Below the pieces are notes generated by a model that saw only the letters and a list, made by a program, of their open reading frames with translations, had not been told where the DNA came from and did no database searches. Made by a program: the position numbers and the translations under genes. Below, piece by piece: positions 16,672 through 24,698 of a DNA stretch of 64,000 nt. The stretch is from Streptomyces sp. ITFR-16. Lineage in GTDB: Bacteria > Actinomycetota > Actinomycetes > Streptomycetales > Streptomycetaceae. The number at the start of each line of letters is the position of its first letter. Position 1 is the first letter of the stretch. The DNA is taken from assembly GCF_031844705.1 (NCBI RefSeq), contig NZ_CP134609.1, forward strand, positions 1,984,001 to 2,048,000, read 5' to 3'.

Positions 16672-17592
16672 TCAGCGGGCCCTGGCGGGCGGCGCCTGAC
16701 GGACGGCCCAGTCGGGCAGTTCCTCGGTCCGGTCCGTCCAGTGCTCCGGAGGCGCGCCCGCCGCGCCCGCCGCGACCACTCCGCCGACGATCGCGCACGT
16801 CGTGTCGACGTCGCCGCCCGCCTGCGCGGTCACCCAGAAGGCCTGCTCGAAGTCGCCGAGGCTGCGGGCCGCCGACCACAGGGCGAAGGGGACGGTGTCG
16901 TGCGCGCTGGTGCGCCGGCCGTTGCCGAGGACCGCCGCGACCGTGCCGGCGTCCTGGTAGTCCAGCATGTCGCGGGCCCGGCGCAGCCCCGCGCCGACCG
17001 CGCTGCGCGGCACGAGCGCGATGACGCCGTCCAGCAGGTCCGTCGGGCTCGGCGGCCCGGCGGGCGAGGCCGCGAGCGAGGCGGCGGCCGCCACGGCCAT
17101 CGCCCCGACGACGGCCTCGCGGTGCTGGTGCGTGGTGTACGAGGAGATCTCGGCCTGGTGCGTGGCCTGCTCGGGGTCGTCCGCGTACCAGGCGCCGAGC
17201 GGCGCGATACGCATCGACGAGCCGTTGCCCCACGATCCCTGGCCCTTGAAGAGCGCGGAGGCCAGCTCCCGCCAGTCCCCGCCCTCCCGGACCAGGCGGA
17301 GCAGCCGGTTCACCGCGGGGCCGTATCCCCGGTCGAAGTCGTGACGCGTGGCGAAGGAGAGGGCCAGGGCGTCCTGGTCGATCCGGCCGTGGTCGCGGAG
17401 GACGGCCAGGACGGAGCCGGCCATTTCGGTGTCGTCGGTCCACTGCCAGGGGCCGGGCGGCAGGGCCCGGTCCTTCAGGAGCGGATAGTTGGCGGGCACG
17501 AAGAACTGGGAGCCCAGGGCGTCTCCCACGGAGAGGCCGCGCAGGCTGGCAAGGGCGCGTTCGAAGCGCTGGTCGGAAGCGGATTCGGTCAT
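16672..17592 (-). CDS. ADP-ribosylglycohydrolase (DraG family)
   Basis: 306 aa. Both metal-binding blocks of the DraG/ARH fold are visible: WTDDTEM (about 51-57) and GGDVDTT (about 260), which hold the two Mg ions. The opening GLSVGDALGSQF is also typical. Such enzymes remove ADP-ribose from proteins or metabolites; the target here is unknown. ATG 17592 has GTGGAAG just upstream. It starts 10 bp after the stop of the histidine-phosphatase gene and is probably co-transcribed with it. Confidence 0.9.
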   Translation of the reverse strand: MTESASDQRFERALASLRGLSVGDALGSQFFVPANYPLLKDRALPPGPWQWTDDTEMAGSVLAVLRDHGRIDQDALALSFATRHDFDRGYGPAVNRLLRLVREGGDWRELASALFKGQGSWGNGSSMRIAPLGAWYADDPEQATHQAEISSYTTHQHREAVVGAMAVAAAASLAASPAGPPSPTDLLDGVIALVPRSAVGAGLRRARDMLDYQDAGTVAAVLGNGRRTSAHDTVPFALWSAARSLGDFEQAFWVTAQAGGDVDTTCAIVGGVVAAGAAGAPPEHWTDRTEELPDWAVRQAPPARAR

Positions 17593-17602
17593 CGCTTCCA
17601 CT

Positions 17603-18262
17603 CTATCCGGTGATGCCGTAGGGCTCAGGTGTGCGCCAGCGTTCGAAGGGCCGGTCGAGGGTGTAGCGGCCGTTCGCGCCGAGCAGGAGCGTCCGGGACT
17701 CCCCGTTGCCGGGGTTGGAGAGCGACTCGAATTCGGCCACGGACCAGTGGAACCAGCGCATGCAGAAGAGCCGCATGGTCAGACCGTGCGTGACGAGCAG
17801 GACGTTCTGCGGGTGGTCCGGGTCCTCGAAGCTCCGGTGCAGGCTCTCCAGGAACGCGCCGACCCGGTCGTACACGTCCGCGCCGGACTCGCCCTGCGCG
17901 AAGCGGTAGAAGAAGTGCCCGTAGGCGTCCCGGTAGGCCTTCTGGAGGCGGACGTCGTCATGGTCCTGCCAGTTGCCCCAGTCCTGTTCGCGCAGCCGGG
18001 GCTCCTCGCGCACCCGGACCTGTCCGGGGTCCAGCCCGAGGGCCGCGAACGTCTCGTGCGTGCGGCGGTAGGGGGAGACGTACACACTGACCTGCTCGTC
18101 GCCGAAGAGTCCGCGCAGCCGTGCCCCCGTCTCGCGGGCCTGCCGCAGGCCGGTCGGGGTGAGTCTCAGGGCGTGGTCGGGCTCGCGCTCGTAGACGGTG
18201 TCGTCGGCGTTGCCCTCGGACTCGCCGTGCCGGACCAGGACAATGCGTTGCGGTCGTGCCAT
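17603..18262 (-). CDS. histidine phosphatase family protein
   Basis: 219 aa. It carries the phosphohistidine motif VRHGES (H12) near the N-terminus and the second catalytic His in LLVTHGLTMRL (about 160), plus SPYRRTHET. This is the phosphoglycerate-mutase-like superfamily; the spacing and the insert QDWGNWQDHDDVRLQKAYRDAYGHFFYRF are typical of a broad-specificity phosphatase clade, not of glycolytic mutase. TAGGGT lies six bases before the ATG and no ribosome site is present, so the transcript is probably leaderless. The ADP-ribosylglycohydrolase gene follows in the same unit. Confidence 0.88.
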   Translation of the reverse strand: MARPQRIVLVRHGESEGNADDTVYEREPDHALRLTPTGLRQARETGARLRGLFGDEQVSVYVSPYRRTHETFAALGLDPGQVRVREEPRLREQDWGNWQDHDDVRLQKAYRDAYGHFFYRFAQGESGADVYDRVGAFLESLHRSFEDPDHPQNVLLVTHGLTMRLFCMRWFHWSVAEFESLSNPGNGESRTLLLGANGRYTLDRPFERWRTPEPYGITG

Positions 18263-18268
18263 GTACCG

Positions 18269-18274
18269 ACCCTA
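18269..18274 (-). promoter_or_regulatory. -10 element of leaderless promoter (histidine phosphatase)
   Basis: TAGGGT on the minus strand, six bases from the ATG at 18262, in place of a ribosome site. The -35 region is weak. Confidence 0.4.
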
Positions 18275-18341
18275 GATCGAGTCGGCACCGTTCGAGCAGT
18301 TGTCCGGAATTCGATGGTGGATGTCGCCGGCGGGAGGCCCC

Positions 18342-18947
18342 TCACACGGTCCACGACGGTTCGAGCTGCACCACGTCACCGGCCAGCTCCGCCACGTCTT
18401 CCTCGGTCTGCGCCCGCTGCGAGAGCCGGTCGACGCTGCCCGCCCGGTACTTCCCGCGCTCGGCGCTCGACTGCCACATCGACAGCACCAGGAACTCGTG
18501 GCCGGGCGCCTCGCCGAAGACCCCGCGCAGCATCCCGGGCGATCCGGCCATCGCCGGGTTCCACACCCGCTGCTGCATCAGCGCGAAGTGCTCGACCCGG
18601 TCCTCGTGCACCCTGCTGTGTGCCACCCTGAGCACATCCGCGTCCGTGAAGCGCGGCTCGAAGCCGGTCTTCACATCGAAGCGGTACTCGAAGAGCTTGA
18701 CCTGGATGTCGTTGCACGTGCCCGACTGCGCGGCGGCCAGGGCATCGTGGCCCCGTGCCATGAACGAGTCGTAGAAGACCCGGTTCTCCCAGAACGCGAA
18801 GACGTGCGCCACCTCGGGCCGGGACCGGCTCCAGCCACCGCCCTGCCCCCTGAACCCCGGCTCCCCCAGGAGCCCCGCCCACTTCCGCTGCCCCCGCTCG
18901 AAGCCCCGACGGTCCGTCACACTGCAGCGAATCCACTTGACCAGCAC
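18342..18947 (-). CDS. DUF4937 domain-containing protein
   Basis: 201 aa starting at GTG 18947 (MLVKWIRCSV). The sequence has the look of two tandem antibiotic-biosynthesis-monooxygenase-like alpha/beta halves: GFRGQGGGWSRSRPEVAHVFAFWENRVFYDSFM and GMLRGVFGEAPGHEFLVLSMWQSSAERGKYRAGSV. This matches the DUF4937 family; no catalytic role is established. TACGAT lies exactly six bases before the GTG, so it is probably translated from a leaderless mRNA; the longer frame to 19127 has no start signal. It is a single gene, divergent from terD. Confidence 0.78.
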   Translation of the reverse strand: MLVKWIRCSVTDRRGFERGQRKWAGLLGEPGFRGQGGGWSRSRPEVAHVFAFWENRVFYDSFMARGHDALAAAQSGTCNDIQVKLFEYRFDVKTGFEPRFTDADVLRVAHSRVHEDRVEHFALMQQRVWNPAMAGSPGMLRGVFGEAPGHEFLVLSMWQSSAERGKYRAGSVDRLSQRAQTEEDVAELAGDVVQLEPSWTV

Positions 18948-18953
18948 CGCGCC

Positions 18954-18959
18954 ATCGTA
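18954..18959 (-). promoter_or_regulatory. -10 element of leaderless promoter (DUF4937 gene)
   Basis: TACGAT on the minus strand with six bases to the GTG start. This decides the start codon. Confidence 0.45.
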
Positions 18960-19147
18960 CGGGTGCCGGGCGTGGCGTGGGTCACCCTCTCCAGGAGTGC
19001 GCCCCGAACGGGCCCGGCACCGATACTTCCGGCCGCGATGGTGGCCCGAATCCGCCGCTCCGCCCCAAGCCTGTTGGTTCCGGGGGAAGTTGCCGACATG
19101 ATCGGGTGAGCACCGCAGCGGCGCCACCGCGCGAAGGAGAGAATCCG

Positions 19148-19684
19148 ATGAGCACGCCCAACAAGGACATCGAGAAGGTCGAGGTCAGCATCAAGTGGGA
19201 CCCCAGCCCCCACGGTGAGGCCCCCAACGACCTCGACATCATCGCGGCGACCTATCCGGTGGAGGAGCCGTACGGCGATCCCGCGTACCTGGTGCACTTC
19301 GACAGCCGGGCGCCCGACGGCACCATCACGCTCAACCGCGACAGCCGGACCGGCCAGGGCCTCGGTTTCGACGAGGTGATGACGCTGGAGCTGGACCGGC
19401 TCTCGGAGTCCTACGCCCGTGTCGTCGTGGGCGTCGCCATCCAGCAGCGCGACGGCCGCAAGACGTTCGGCGAGATAGAGAACACCGGGGTCCAGATCCT
19501 GGAGGGGTACACCACCCTGTCCGAGGACGACTTCTCCGCGGTGGGCACCGCCACGGCGGCGATCGTGGCCGAATTCGTACGGGACGAGTCGGGTGTCTGG
19601 CAGTTCCACGACACGGTACGGGGCTTCGACGGGGACCCCGAGTCCTTCGCCGCGACGATGGGCGGCCGCGCGTTCGGGGCGTGA
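19148..19684 (+). CDS. TerD family protein
   Basis: 178 aa. It has the TerD beta-sandwich pattern with calcium-binding acidic loops (NDLDIIAATY, VHFDSRAPDGTITLNRDSRTGQGLGFDEVMTLELDRL). TerD proteins are linked to tellurite resistance and stress; in Streptomyces several affect development. This copy lacks the usual family opening (VSLxKGxxVSL), so it is a divergent member. ATG 19148 follows an AAGGAGAG site. It stands alone, divergent from the DUF4937 gene and convergent with nrdJ across a strong terminator. Confidence 0.82.
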   Translation: MSTPNKDIEKVEVSIKWDPSPHGEAPNDLDIIAATYPVEEPYGDPAYLVHFDSRAPDGTITLNRDSRTGQGLGFDEVMTLELDRLSESYARVVVGVAIQQRDGRKTFGEIENTGVQILEGYTTLSEDDFSAVGTATAAIVAEFVRDESGVWQFHDTVRGFDGDPESFAATMGGRAFGA

Positions 19685-19698
19685 CCCCGGGGACACGG

Positions 19699-19746
19699 CG
19701 AAGGGCGCGGCCGGGACTTCGGGGGAAGTCCCGGCCGCGCCCTTCG
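19699..19746. terminator. bidirectional hairpin terminator
   Basis: A perfect 21-bp stem (19699-19719 with 19726-19746, core GGCGCGGCCGGGACTT) and a 6-base loop between terD and the convergent nrdJ. Confidence 0.9.
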
Positions 19747-19757
19747 TCACTGGTGTG

Positions 19758-22652
19758 TCAGCTGCAACCGCTGGTCGAGCCGCAGCCCTCGCAGATGTAG
19801 CAGGAGCCGGCGCGCTGCATCTTCGTCCCGCAGGAGAAGCAGAGCGGGGCGTCCGCGCTGATGCCGAGCTGCATCTCGACGAGCTCCGCCGAGGTGTGCG
19901 CCGTCCTCGGGGCCGGGGTGCCGGCCTCCTCGACGGTGGTGACCGCCTTCAGCGGCTCCGGCGCGGACTGGACGAGGTTCTCGGCCTCGAAGCGCTCCTC
20001 CTCGAACGACGGCTCGTAGGAACCGGTGTCCAGGTGGCGCTGACGCTCCTCGGCGGAGTGGATGCCGAGGGCCGAGCGGGTCTCGAAGGGCAGGAAGTCC
20101 AGCGCCAGGCGGCGGAAGATGTAGTCGACGATCGACTGCGCCATCCGCACGTCCGGGTCGTCCGTCATGCCGGCCGGCTCGAAGCGCATGTTGGTGAACT
20201 TCGAGACGTACGTCTCCAGCGGGACGCCGTACTGCAGACCGACCGAGACGGCGATGGAGAAGGCGTCCATCATGCCCGCGAGGGTCGAGCCCTGCTTGGA
20301 CATCTTCAGGAAGACCTCGCCCAGACCGTCGTCGGGGTAGGAGTTGGCGGTCATGTAGCCCTCGGCGCCGCCCACCGTGAAGGAGGTGGTGATGCCGGGC
20401 CGGCCCTTGGGCAGACGCTTGCGGACCGGACGGTACTCGACGACCTTCTCGACCGCGGTACGGATGGTCTCCTCGGCCTTGGCGGTGACCGCCTCCTTCT
20501 CCTTGTCCTTGGTCTTGGCGGAGAGGGGCTGGCCGACCTTGCAGTTGTCGCGGTAGATCGCGAGCGCCTTGACGCCCATCTTCCACGCCTCGAAGTAGAC
20601 CTCCTCGACGTCCTCGACGGTGGCCGTCTCCGGCAGGTTCACCGTCTTGGAGAGCGCGCCGGAGATCCACGGCTGGATGGCCGCCATCATCCGGACGTGG
20701 CCCATCGCGGAGATGGAGCGCTCGCCCATCGCGCAGTCGAAGACCTCGTAGTGCTCGGTCTTGAGACCGGGGGCGTCGATCACATTGCCGTTCTCGGCGA
20801 TGTGGGCGACGATCGCCTCGATCTGCTCCTCCTGGTAGCCCAGGCGGCGCAGGGCCTGCGGGACGGTGCCGTTGACGATCTGCATCGAGCCGCCGCCGAC
20901 CAGCTTCTTGAACTTGACCAGGGCGAGGTCGGGCTCCAGGCCGGTGGTGTCGCAGGACATCGCGAGACCGATGGTGCCGGTGGGTGCGATGACCGAGGCC
21001 TGCGCGTTGCGGAAGCCGTTCTTGGCGCCGAGCCGGAGCACGTCCTGCCAGGCCTCCGTCGCGGCGGCCCAGACCGGGTTGTCCAGGTCGTCCGCGTGCA
21101 CGGCCACCGCGTTGGCGTCGGCGTGCTGCTTCATGACGCGCTGGTGCGGCTCGGCGTTGCGGGCGTAGCCGTCGTACGGGCCGACGACCGCGGCCAGCTC
21201 GGCGGAGCGCTTGTACGAGGTGCCGGTCATCAGCGAGGTGATGGCGCCGGCGAGCGCGCGGCCCCCGTCGCTGTCGTACGCGTGGCCGGTCGCCATCAGC
21301 AGGGCGCCGAGGTTGGCGTAGCCGATGCCGAGCTGGCGGAAGGCGCGGGTGTTCTCGCCGATCTTCTGCGTCGGGAAGTCGGCGAAGCAGATGGAGATGT
21401 CCATCGCCGTGATGACCAGCTCGACGACCTTGGCGAAGCGCTCGGACTCGAAGGACTGGTTGCCCTTGCCGTCGTCCTTGAGGAACTTCATCAGGTTCAG
21501 GGAGGCGAGGTTGCACGAGGTGTTGTCCAGGTGCATGTACTCGCTGCACGGGTTCGAGCCGTTGATCCGGCCGGACTCCGGGCAGGTGTGCCAGGCGTTG
21601 ATGGTGTCGTCGTACTGGATGCCCGGGTCGGCGCAGGCCCAGGCGGCCTCGGCCATCTTGCGGAAGAGGGACTTGGCCTCGACCTCTTCGATGACGTCAC
21701 CGGTCATGCGGGCGCGCAGCCCGAACTTTCCGCCGGACTCGACGGCCTTCATGAACTCGTCGTTCACGCGGACCGAGTTGTTGGCGTTCTGGTACTGGAC
21801 GGACGTGATGTCGTCGCCGCCCAGGTCCATGTCGAAGCCCGCGTCGCGCAGGGCGCGGATCTTCTCCTCCTCCTTCACCTTGGTCTCGATGAAGTTCTCG
21901 ATGTCGGGGTGGTCGACGTCGAGGATGACCATCTTGGCCGCGCGGCGGGTGGCACCACCGGACTTGATCGTCCCGGCGGACGCGTCGGCGCCGCGCATGA
22001 AGGAGACCGGGCCGGAGGCGTTGCCGCCGGAGGAGAGGAGTTCCTTGGAGGAACGGATACGGGAGAGGTTCAGGCCGGCACCGGAGCCGCCCTTGAAGAT
22101 CATCCCCTCTTCCTTGTACCAGTCGAGGATGGACTCCATGGAGTCGTCGACGGCCAGGATGAAGCAGGCGGAGACCTGCTGCGGCTGGGGCGTGCCGACG
22201 TTGAACCAGACCGGGGAGTTGAAGCTGAAGATCTGGTGCAGGAGGGCGTACGCCAGCTCGTGCTCGAAGATCTCGGCGTCCGCGGGAGAGGCGAAGTAGT
22301 TGTAGTCCTCGCCGGCCTTCCGGTACGTCTTCACGATCCGGTCGATCAGTTGCTTCAGACCGGTCTCGCGCTGCGGGGTGCCCACAGCGCCCCGGAAGTA
22401 CTTGCTGGTGACGATGTTGACCGCGTTCACCGACCAGAAGTCGGGGAACTCGACGCCACGCTGCTCGAAGTTGACCGAGCCGTCGCGCCAATTGGTCATG
22501 ACGACGTCACGATGCTCCCACGCCACCTCGTCGTACGGATGCACGCCGGGAGTGGTGTGGATGCGCTCGATACGCAGGCCCTGCTTGTTCGCAGTCGACT
22601 TGGTCCCCTTGCTGCGGGAACCTCGCGCCGGGCCGCTCGCCGTCTCTGTCAT
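19758..22652 (-). CDS. nrdJ: vitamin B12-dependent ribonucleotide reductase (class II)
   Basis: 964 aa, the usual length of Streptomyces NrdJ. It reduces ribonucleotides to deoxyribonucleotides using adenosylcobalamin. Visible blocks are FSFNSPVWFNVGTPQPQQVSACF, the active-site region NPCSEYMHLDNTSCNLASLNL, and a C-terminal Cys-rich tail (CFSCGTKMQRAGSCYICEGCGSTSGCS) thought to bind zinc or relay electrons. ATG 22652 has GGGAGG four bases upstream. It follows nrdR on the same strand (166 bp gap), the known nrdRJ operon of Streptomyces, controlled by NrdR through the boxes at 23443-23490. I see no cobalamin riboswitch in the gap. Confidence 0.96.
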   Translation of the reverse strand: MTETASGPARGSRSKGTKSTANKQGLRIERIHTTPGVHPYDEVAWEHRDVVMTNWRDGSVNFEQRGVEFPDFWSVNAVNIVTSKYFRGAVGTPQRETGLKQLIDRIVKTYRKAGEDYNYFASPADAEIFEHELAYALLHQIFSFNSPVWFNVGTPQPQQVSACFILAVDDSMESILDWYKEEGMIFKGGSGAGLNLSRIRSSKELLSSGGNASGPVSFMRGADASAGTIKSGGATRRAAKMVILDVDHPDIENFIETKVKEEEKIRALRDAGFDMDLGGDDITSVQYQNANNSVRVNDEFMKAVESGGKFGLRARMTGDVIEEVEAKSLFRKMAEAAWACADPGIQYDDTINAWHTCPESGRINGSNPCSEYMHLDNTSCNLASLNLMKFLKDDGKGNQSFESERFAKVVELVITAMDISICFADFPTQKIGENTRAFRQLGIGYANLGALLMATGHAYDSDGGRALAGAITSLMTGTSYKRSAELAAVVGPYDGYARNAEPHQRVMKQHADANAVAVHADDLDNPVWAAATEAWQDVLRLGAKNGFRNAQASVIAPTGTIGLAMSCDTTGLEPDLALVKFKKLVGGGSMQIVNGTVPQALRRLGYQEEQIEAIVAHIAENGNVIDAPGLKTEHYEVFDCAMGERSISAMGHVRMMAAIQPWISGALSKTVNLPETATVEDVEEVYFEAWKMGVKALAIYRDNCKVGQPLSAKTKDKEKEAVTAKAEETIRTAVEKVVEYRPVRKRLPKGRPGITTSFTVGGAEGYMTANSYPDDGLGEVFLKMSKQGSTLAGMMDAFSIAVSVGLQYGVPLETYVSKFTNMRFEPAGMTDDPDVRMAQSIVDYIFRRLALDFLPFETRSALGIHSAEERQRHLDTGSYEPSFEEERFEAENLVQSAPEPLKAVTTVEEAGTPAPRTAHTSAELVEMQLGISADAPLCFSCGTKMQRAGSCYICEGCGSTSGCS

Positions 22653-22818
22653 GCCGCCTCCCATATGTGGGCAAAAACGCCCTGAAGTGCCGAGAACTTC
22701 CCCGGGCACTGTGTGTGTCTGCTGCTTCGGGCGCCGCATACCTCACGCGTCGTCCGGAGCAAGGTCCAGGTGCCGGCCGGCGGGCGATCCTCGGATCGGC
22801 GCGGCCGGCGGCTGCCGC

Positions 22819-23331
22819 TCAGTCGGCGGCGACGGCGGGCACGGGGACCTCGAGGGTCTCGCCGGTCCCGCATTCTTGTGCGGAAGGCCGCTGCTCACGG
22901 AGTTCCGTGATGGCGGCCTCGAAGTCTTCGAGGCTGTCGAACGCCCGGTACACGGACGCGAACCGCAGGTAGGCGACGAGGTCGAGTTCCTGCAGGGGGC
23001 CGAGGATGGCCAGACCCACGTCGTGAGTGGTCAGCTCGGCGCTGCCGGTGGCGCGCACCGCCTCCTCGACCCGCTGGCCGAGCTTGGCGAGGGCGTCCTC
23101 GGTGACGGGCCGCCCCTGGCACGCCTTGCGCACCCCGGAGATCACCTTGGTACGGCTGAAGGGTTCGGTCACTCCGCTGCGCTTCACCACCATGAGCGAG
23201 CACGTCTCCACCGTCGTGAAACGGCGGGAGCAGTCGGGGCACTGGCGACGCCGGCGGATCGAGGTCCCGTCGTCGGTGGTGCGACTGTCGACGACCCGGC
23301 TGTCGGGGTGCCTGCAGAAGGGGCAGTGCAT
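22819..23331 (-). CDS. nrdR: transcriptional repressor NrdR
   Basis: 170 aa. The zinc ribbon is complete (C3, C6, C31, C34: MHCPFC and RQCPDC), followed by an ATP-cone (about 47-140: [26 protein letters not shown]) that senses ATP/dATP. NrdR represses ribonucleotide reductase genes when dATP is high. ATG 23331 has AAGGAGGG about nine bases upstream. It is the first gene of the nrdRJ operon and divergent from lexA. Two NrdR boxes lie 110-160 bp upstream, consistent with autoregulation. Confidence 0.96.
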   Translation of the reverse strand: MHCPFCRHPDSRVVDSRTTDDGTSIRRRRQCPDCSRRFTTVETCSLMVVKRSGVTEPFSRTKVISGVRKACQGRPVTEDALAKLGQRVEEAVRATGSAELTTHDVGLAILGPLQELDLVAYLRFASVYRAFDSLEDFEAAITELREQRPSAQECGTGETLEVPVPAVAAD

Positions 23332-23442
23332 GGCTCCCAACCCTCCTTCACAGCGCGACTGAATAGCCTCTTCAGGCCCGGTGAGGGGCCCTCGAAGCGG
23401 TCTCAAGCATAGGCGATGACCACACCCCCGGTGGACCGGGGA

Positions 23443-23490
23443 CCACTAGTTCTGGGTGGTCGAGACAATCCAACCACTAGATCTTGGGTT
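23443..23490 (-). promoter_or_regulatory. tandem NrdR boxes
   Basis: Two related sites, CCACTAGTTCTGGGTG (23443-23458) and CCACTAGATCTTGGGT (23474-23489), are 31-32 bp apart, three helical turns. The second has a palindromic AGATCT core. This matches the paired NrdR boxes known for nrd promoters. A TATGCT at 23411-23406 could be the nrdR -10. Confidence 0.75.
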
Positions 23491-23744
23491 TGGCCGCGCA
23501 TTCGGCCCTGGCGCGTGTCGCGCACCGAGGGCGGCCGGAAGGCAGCGTACGGCCGAGCAAGAGGGTACGGGAAGCGCGCGGCTCCCCCGATTGCGGGGGC
23601 GGCTGGCGCGCGACCACGAAGGCGGTCGCGAACGCTACTGTCATGGTCCGCAGCGCCGGCCGTTCCGCGCCCGGCGACACGCTTCGCGGCTTTGCACATA
23701 CACCCAGCAGTGAACCCGGGACAGACTTTTATTCGTTTTTCACT

Positions 23745-23758
23745 CGAACGTGTGTTTG
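23745..23758 (+). promoter_or_regulatory. SOS (LexA) box of lexA
   Basis: CGAACGTGTGTTTG matches the actinobacterial/Gram-positive SOS box CGAAC-N4-GTTCG with one change. It lies 66 bp before the lexA start, consistent with autorepression. Confidence 0.8.
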
Positions 23759-23823
23759 GCGCAACCTTTCGAAAGCTACTACCGTTGTCCAGCTAGGGAG
23801 ACCATTCGAGAGGGGCCGCCGAC

Positions 23824-24618
23824 GTGACCACCACCGCAGACAGTGCCATCATCACAGCCCAGGACCGCTCCCAGAGCCGACTCGAGCCGGTGCATGCCAT
23901 GAATGACTCAGTCACGAACACGGAGGGGCCGGAGCCCGCGCGCCCAGCGCGCTCGCTGCCCGGACGACCTCCTGGAATCCGGGCGGACAGCTCGGGGCTC
24001 ACGGACCGCCAGCGGCGCGTGATCGAGGTCATCCGGGACTCCGTCCAGCGACGCGGATATCCGCCGTCGATGCGGGAGATCGGTCAGGCGGTGGGCCTTT
24101 CCAGCACGTCCTCCGTCGCCCATCAGCTGATGGCGCTGGAGCGGAAGGGTTTTCTGCGCCGCGACCCCCACCGCCCCCGGGCGTACGAGGTGCGTGGCTC
24201 CGACCAGCCGAGCACCCAGCCCACGGACACCACGGGCAAGCCCGCTGCCTCCTACGTGCCCCTCGTCGGCCGGATCGCGGCCGGTGGCCCGATCCTCGCC
24301 GAGGAGTCCGTCGAGGACGTCTTCCCGCTCCCCCGCCAGCTCGTCGGTGACGGCGAGCTGTTCGTGCTGAAGGTCGTCGGCGACTCGATGATCGAAGCGG
24401 CGATCTGTGACGGGGACTGGGTCACCGTACGACGCCAGCCCGTGGCGGAGAACGGCGACATCGTGGCCGCCATGCTGGACGGCGAGGCCACGGTCAAGCG
24501 CTTCAAGCGGGAGGACGGCCATGTCTGGCTGCTCCCGCACAACTCCGCTTACCAGCCGATCCCCGGCGACGAGGCGACGATCCTCGGCAAGGTCGTGGCG
24601 GTGCTCCGCCGGGTCTGA
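23824..24618 (+). CDS. lexA: SOS response repressor LexA
   Basis: 264 aa. The N-terminal winged helix ([52 protein letters not shown], about 60-112) is followed by the autoprotease domain: cleavage site Ala153-Gly154 (GRIAAGGPI), Ser188 in GDSM and Lys225 in ATVKRF. RecA filaments trigger self-cleavage and release of SOS genes. GTG 23824 was chosen (AGAGGGG upstream); an internal ATG 26 codons on would remove only the disordered N-terminal tail. Its own promoter carries an SOS box. It is divergent from nrdR. Confidence 0.96.
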   Translation: MTTTADSAIITAQDRSQSRLEPVHAMNDSVTNTEGPEPARPARSLPGRPPGIRADSSGLTDRQRRVIEVIRDSVQRRGYPPSMREIGQAVGLSSTSSVAHQLMALERKGFLRRDPHRPRAYEVRGSDQPSTQPTDTTGKPAASYVPLVGRIAAGGPILAEESVEDVFPLPRQLVGDGELFVLKVVGDSMIEAAICDGDWVTVRRQPVAENGDIVAAMLDGEATVKRFKREDGHVWLLPHNSAYQPIPGDEATILGKVVAVLRRV

Positions 24619-24640
24619 GGACCCGCCCGTGCGAACGGGA

Positions 24641-24682
24641 AGGGGCCCCGGAGTCCGGCTGTACGCCGGCTCCGGGGCCTCT
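24641..24682. terminator. bidirectional hairpin terminator
   Basis: GGCCCCGGAG (24644-24653) pairs with CTCCGGGGCC (24670-24679), with an inner CCGGC/GCCGG stem and outer weaker pairs. It lies between lexA and the convergent helicase gene. Confidence 0.8.
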
Positions 24683-24698
24683 TGCGTGTCCCGGGTGA

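Noticed and set aside
19593..22685. Plus-strand open frame of 1030 codons
   Set aside because: Antisense shadow of nrdJ.
22653..22818. Possible cobalamin riboswitch before nrdJ
   Set aside because: No B12-box-like core seen; in Streptomyces the riboswitch is linked to nrdABS, and nrdJ lies behind nrdR.
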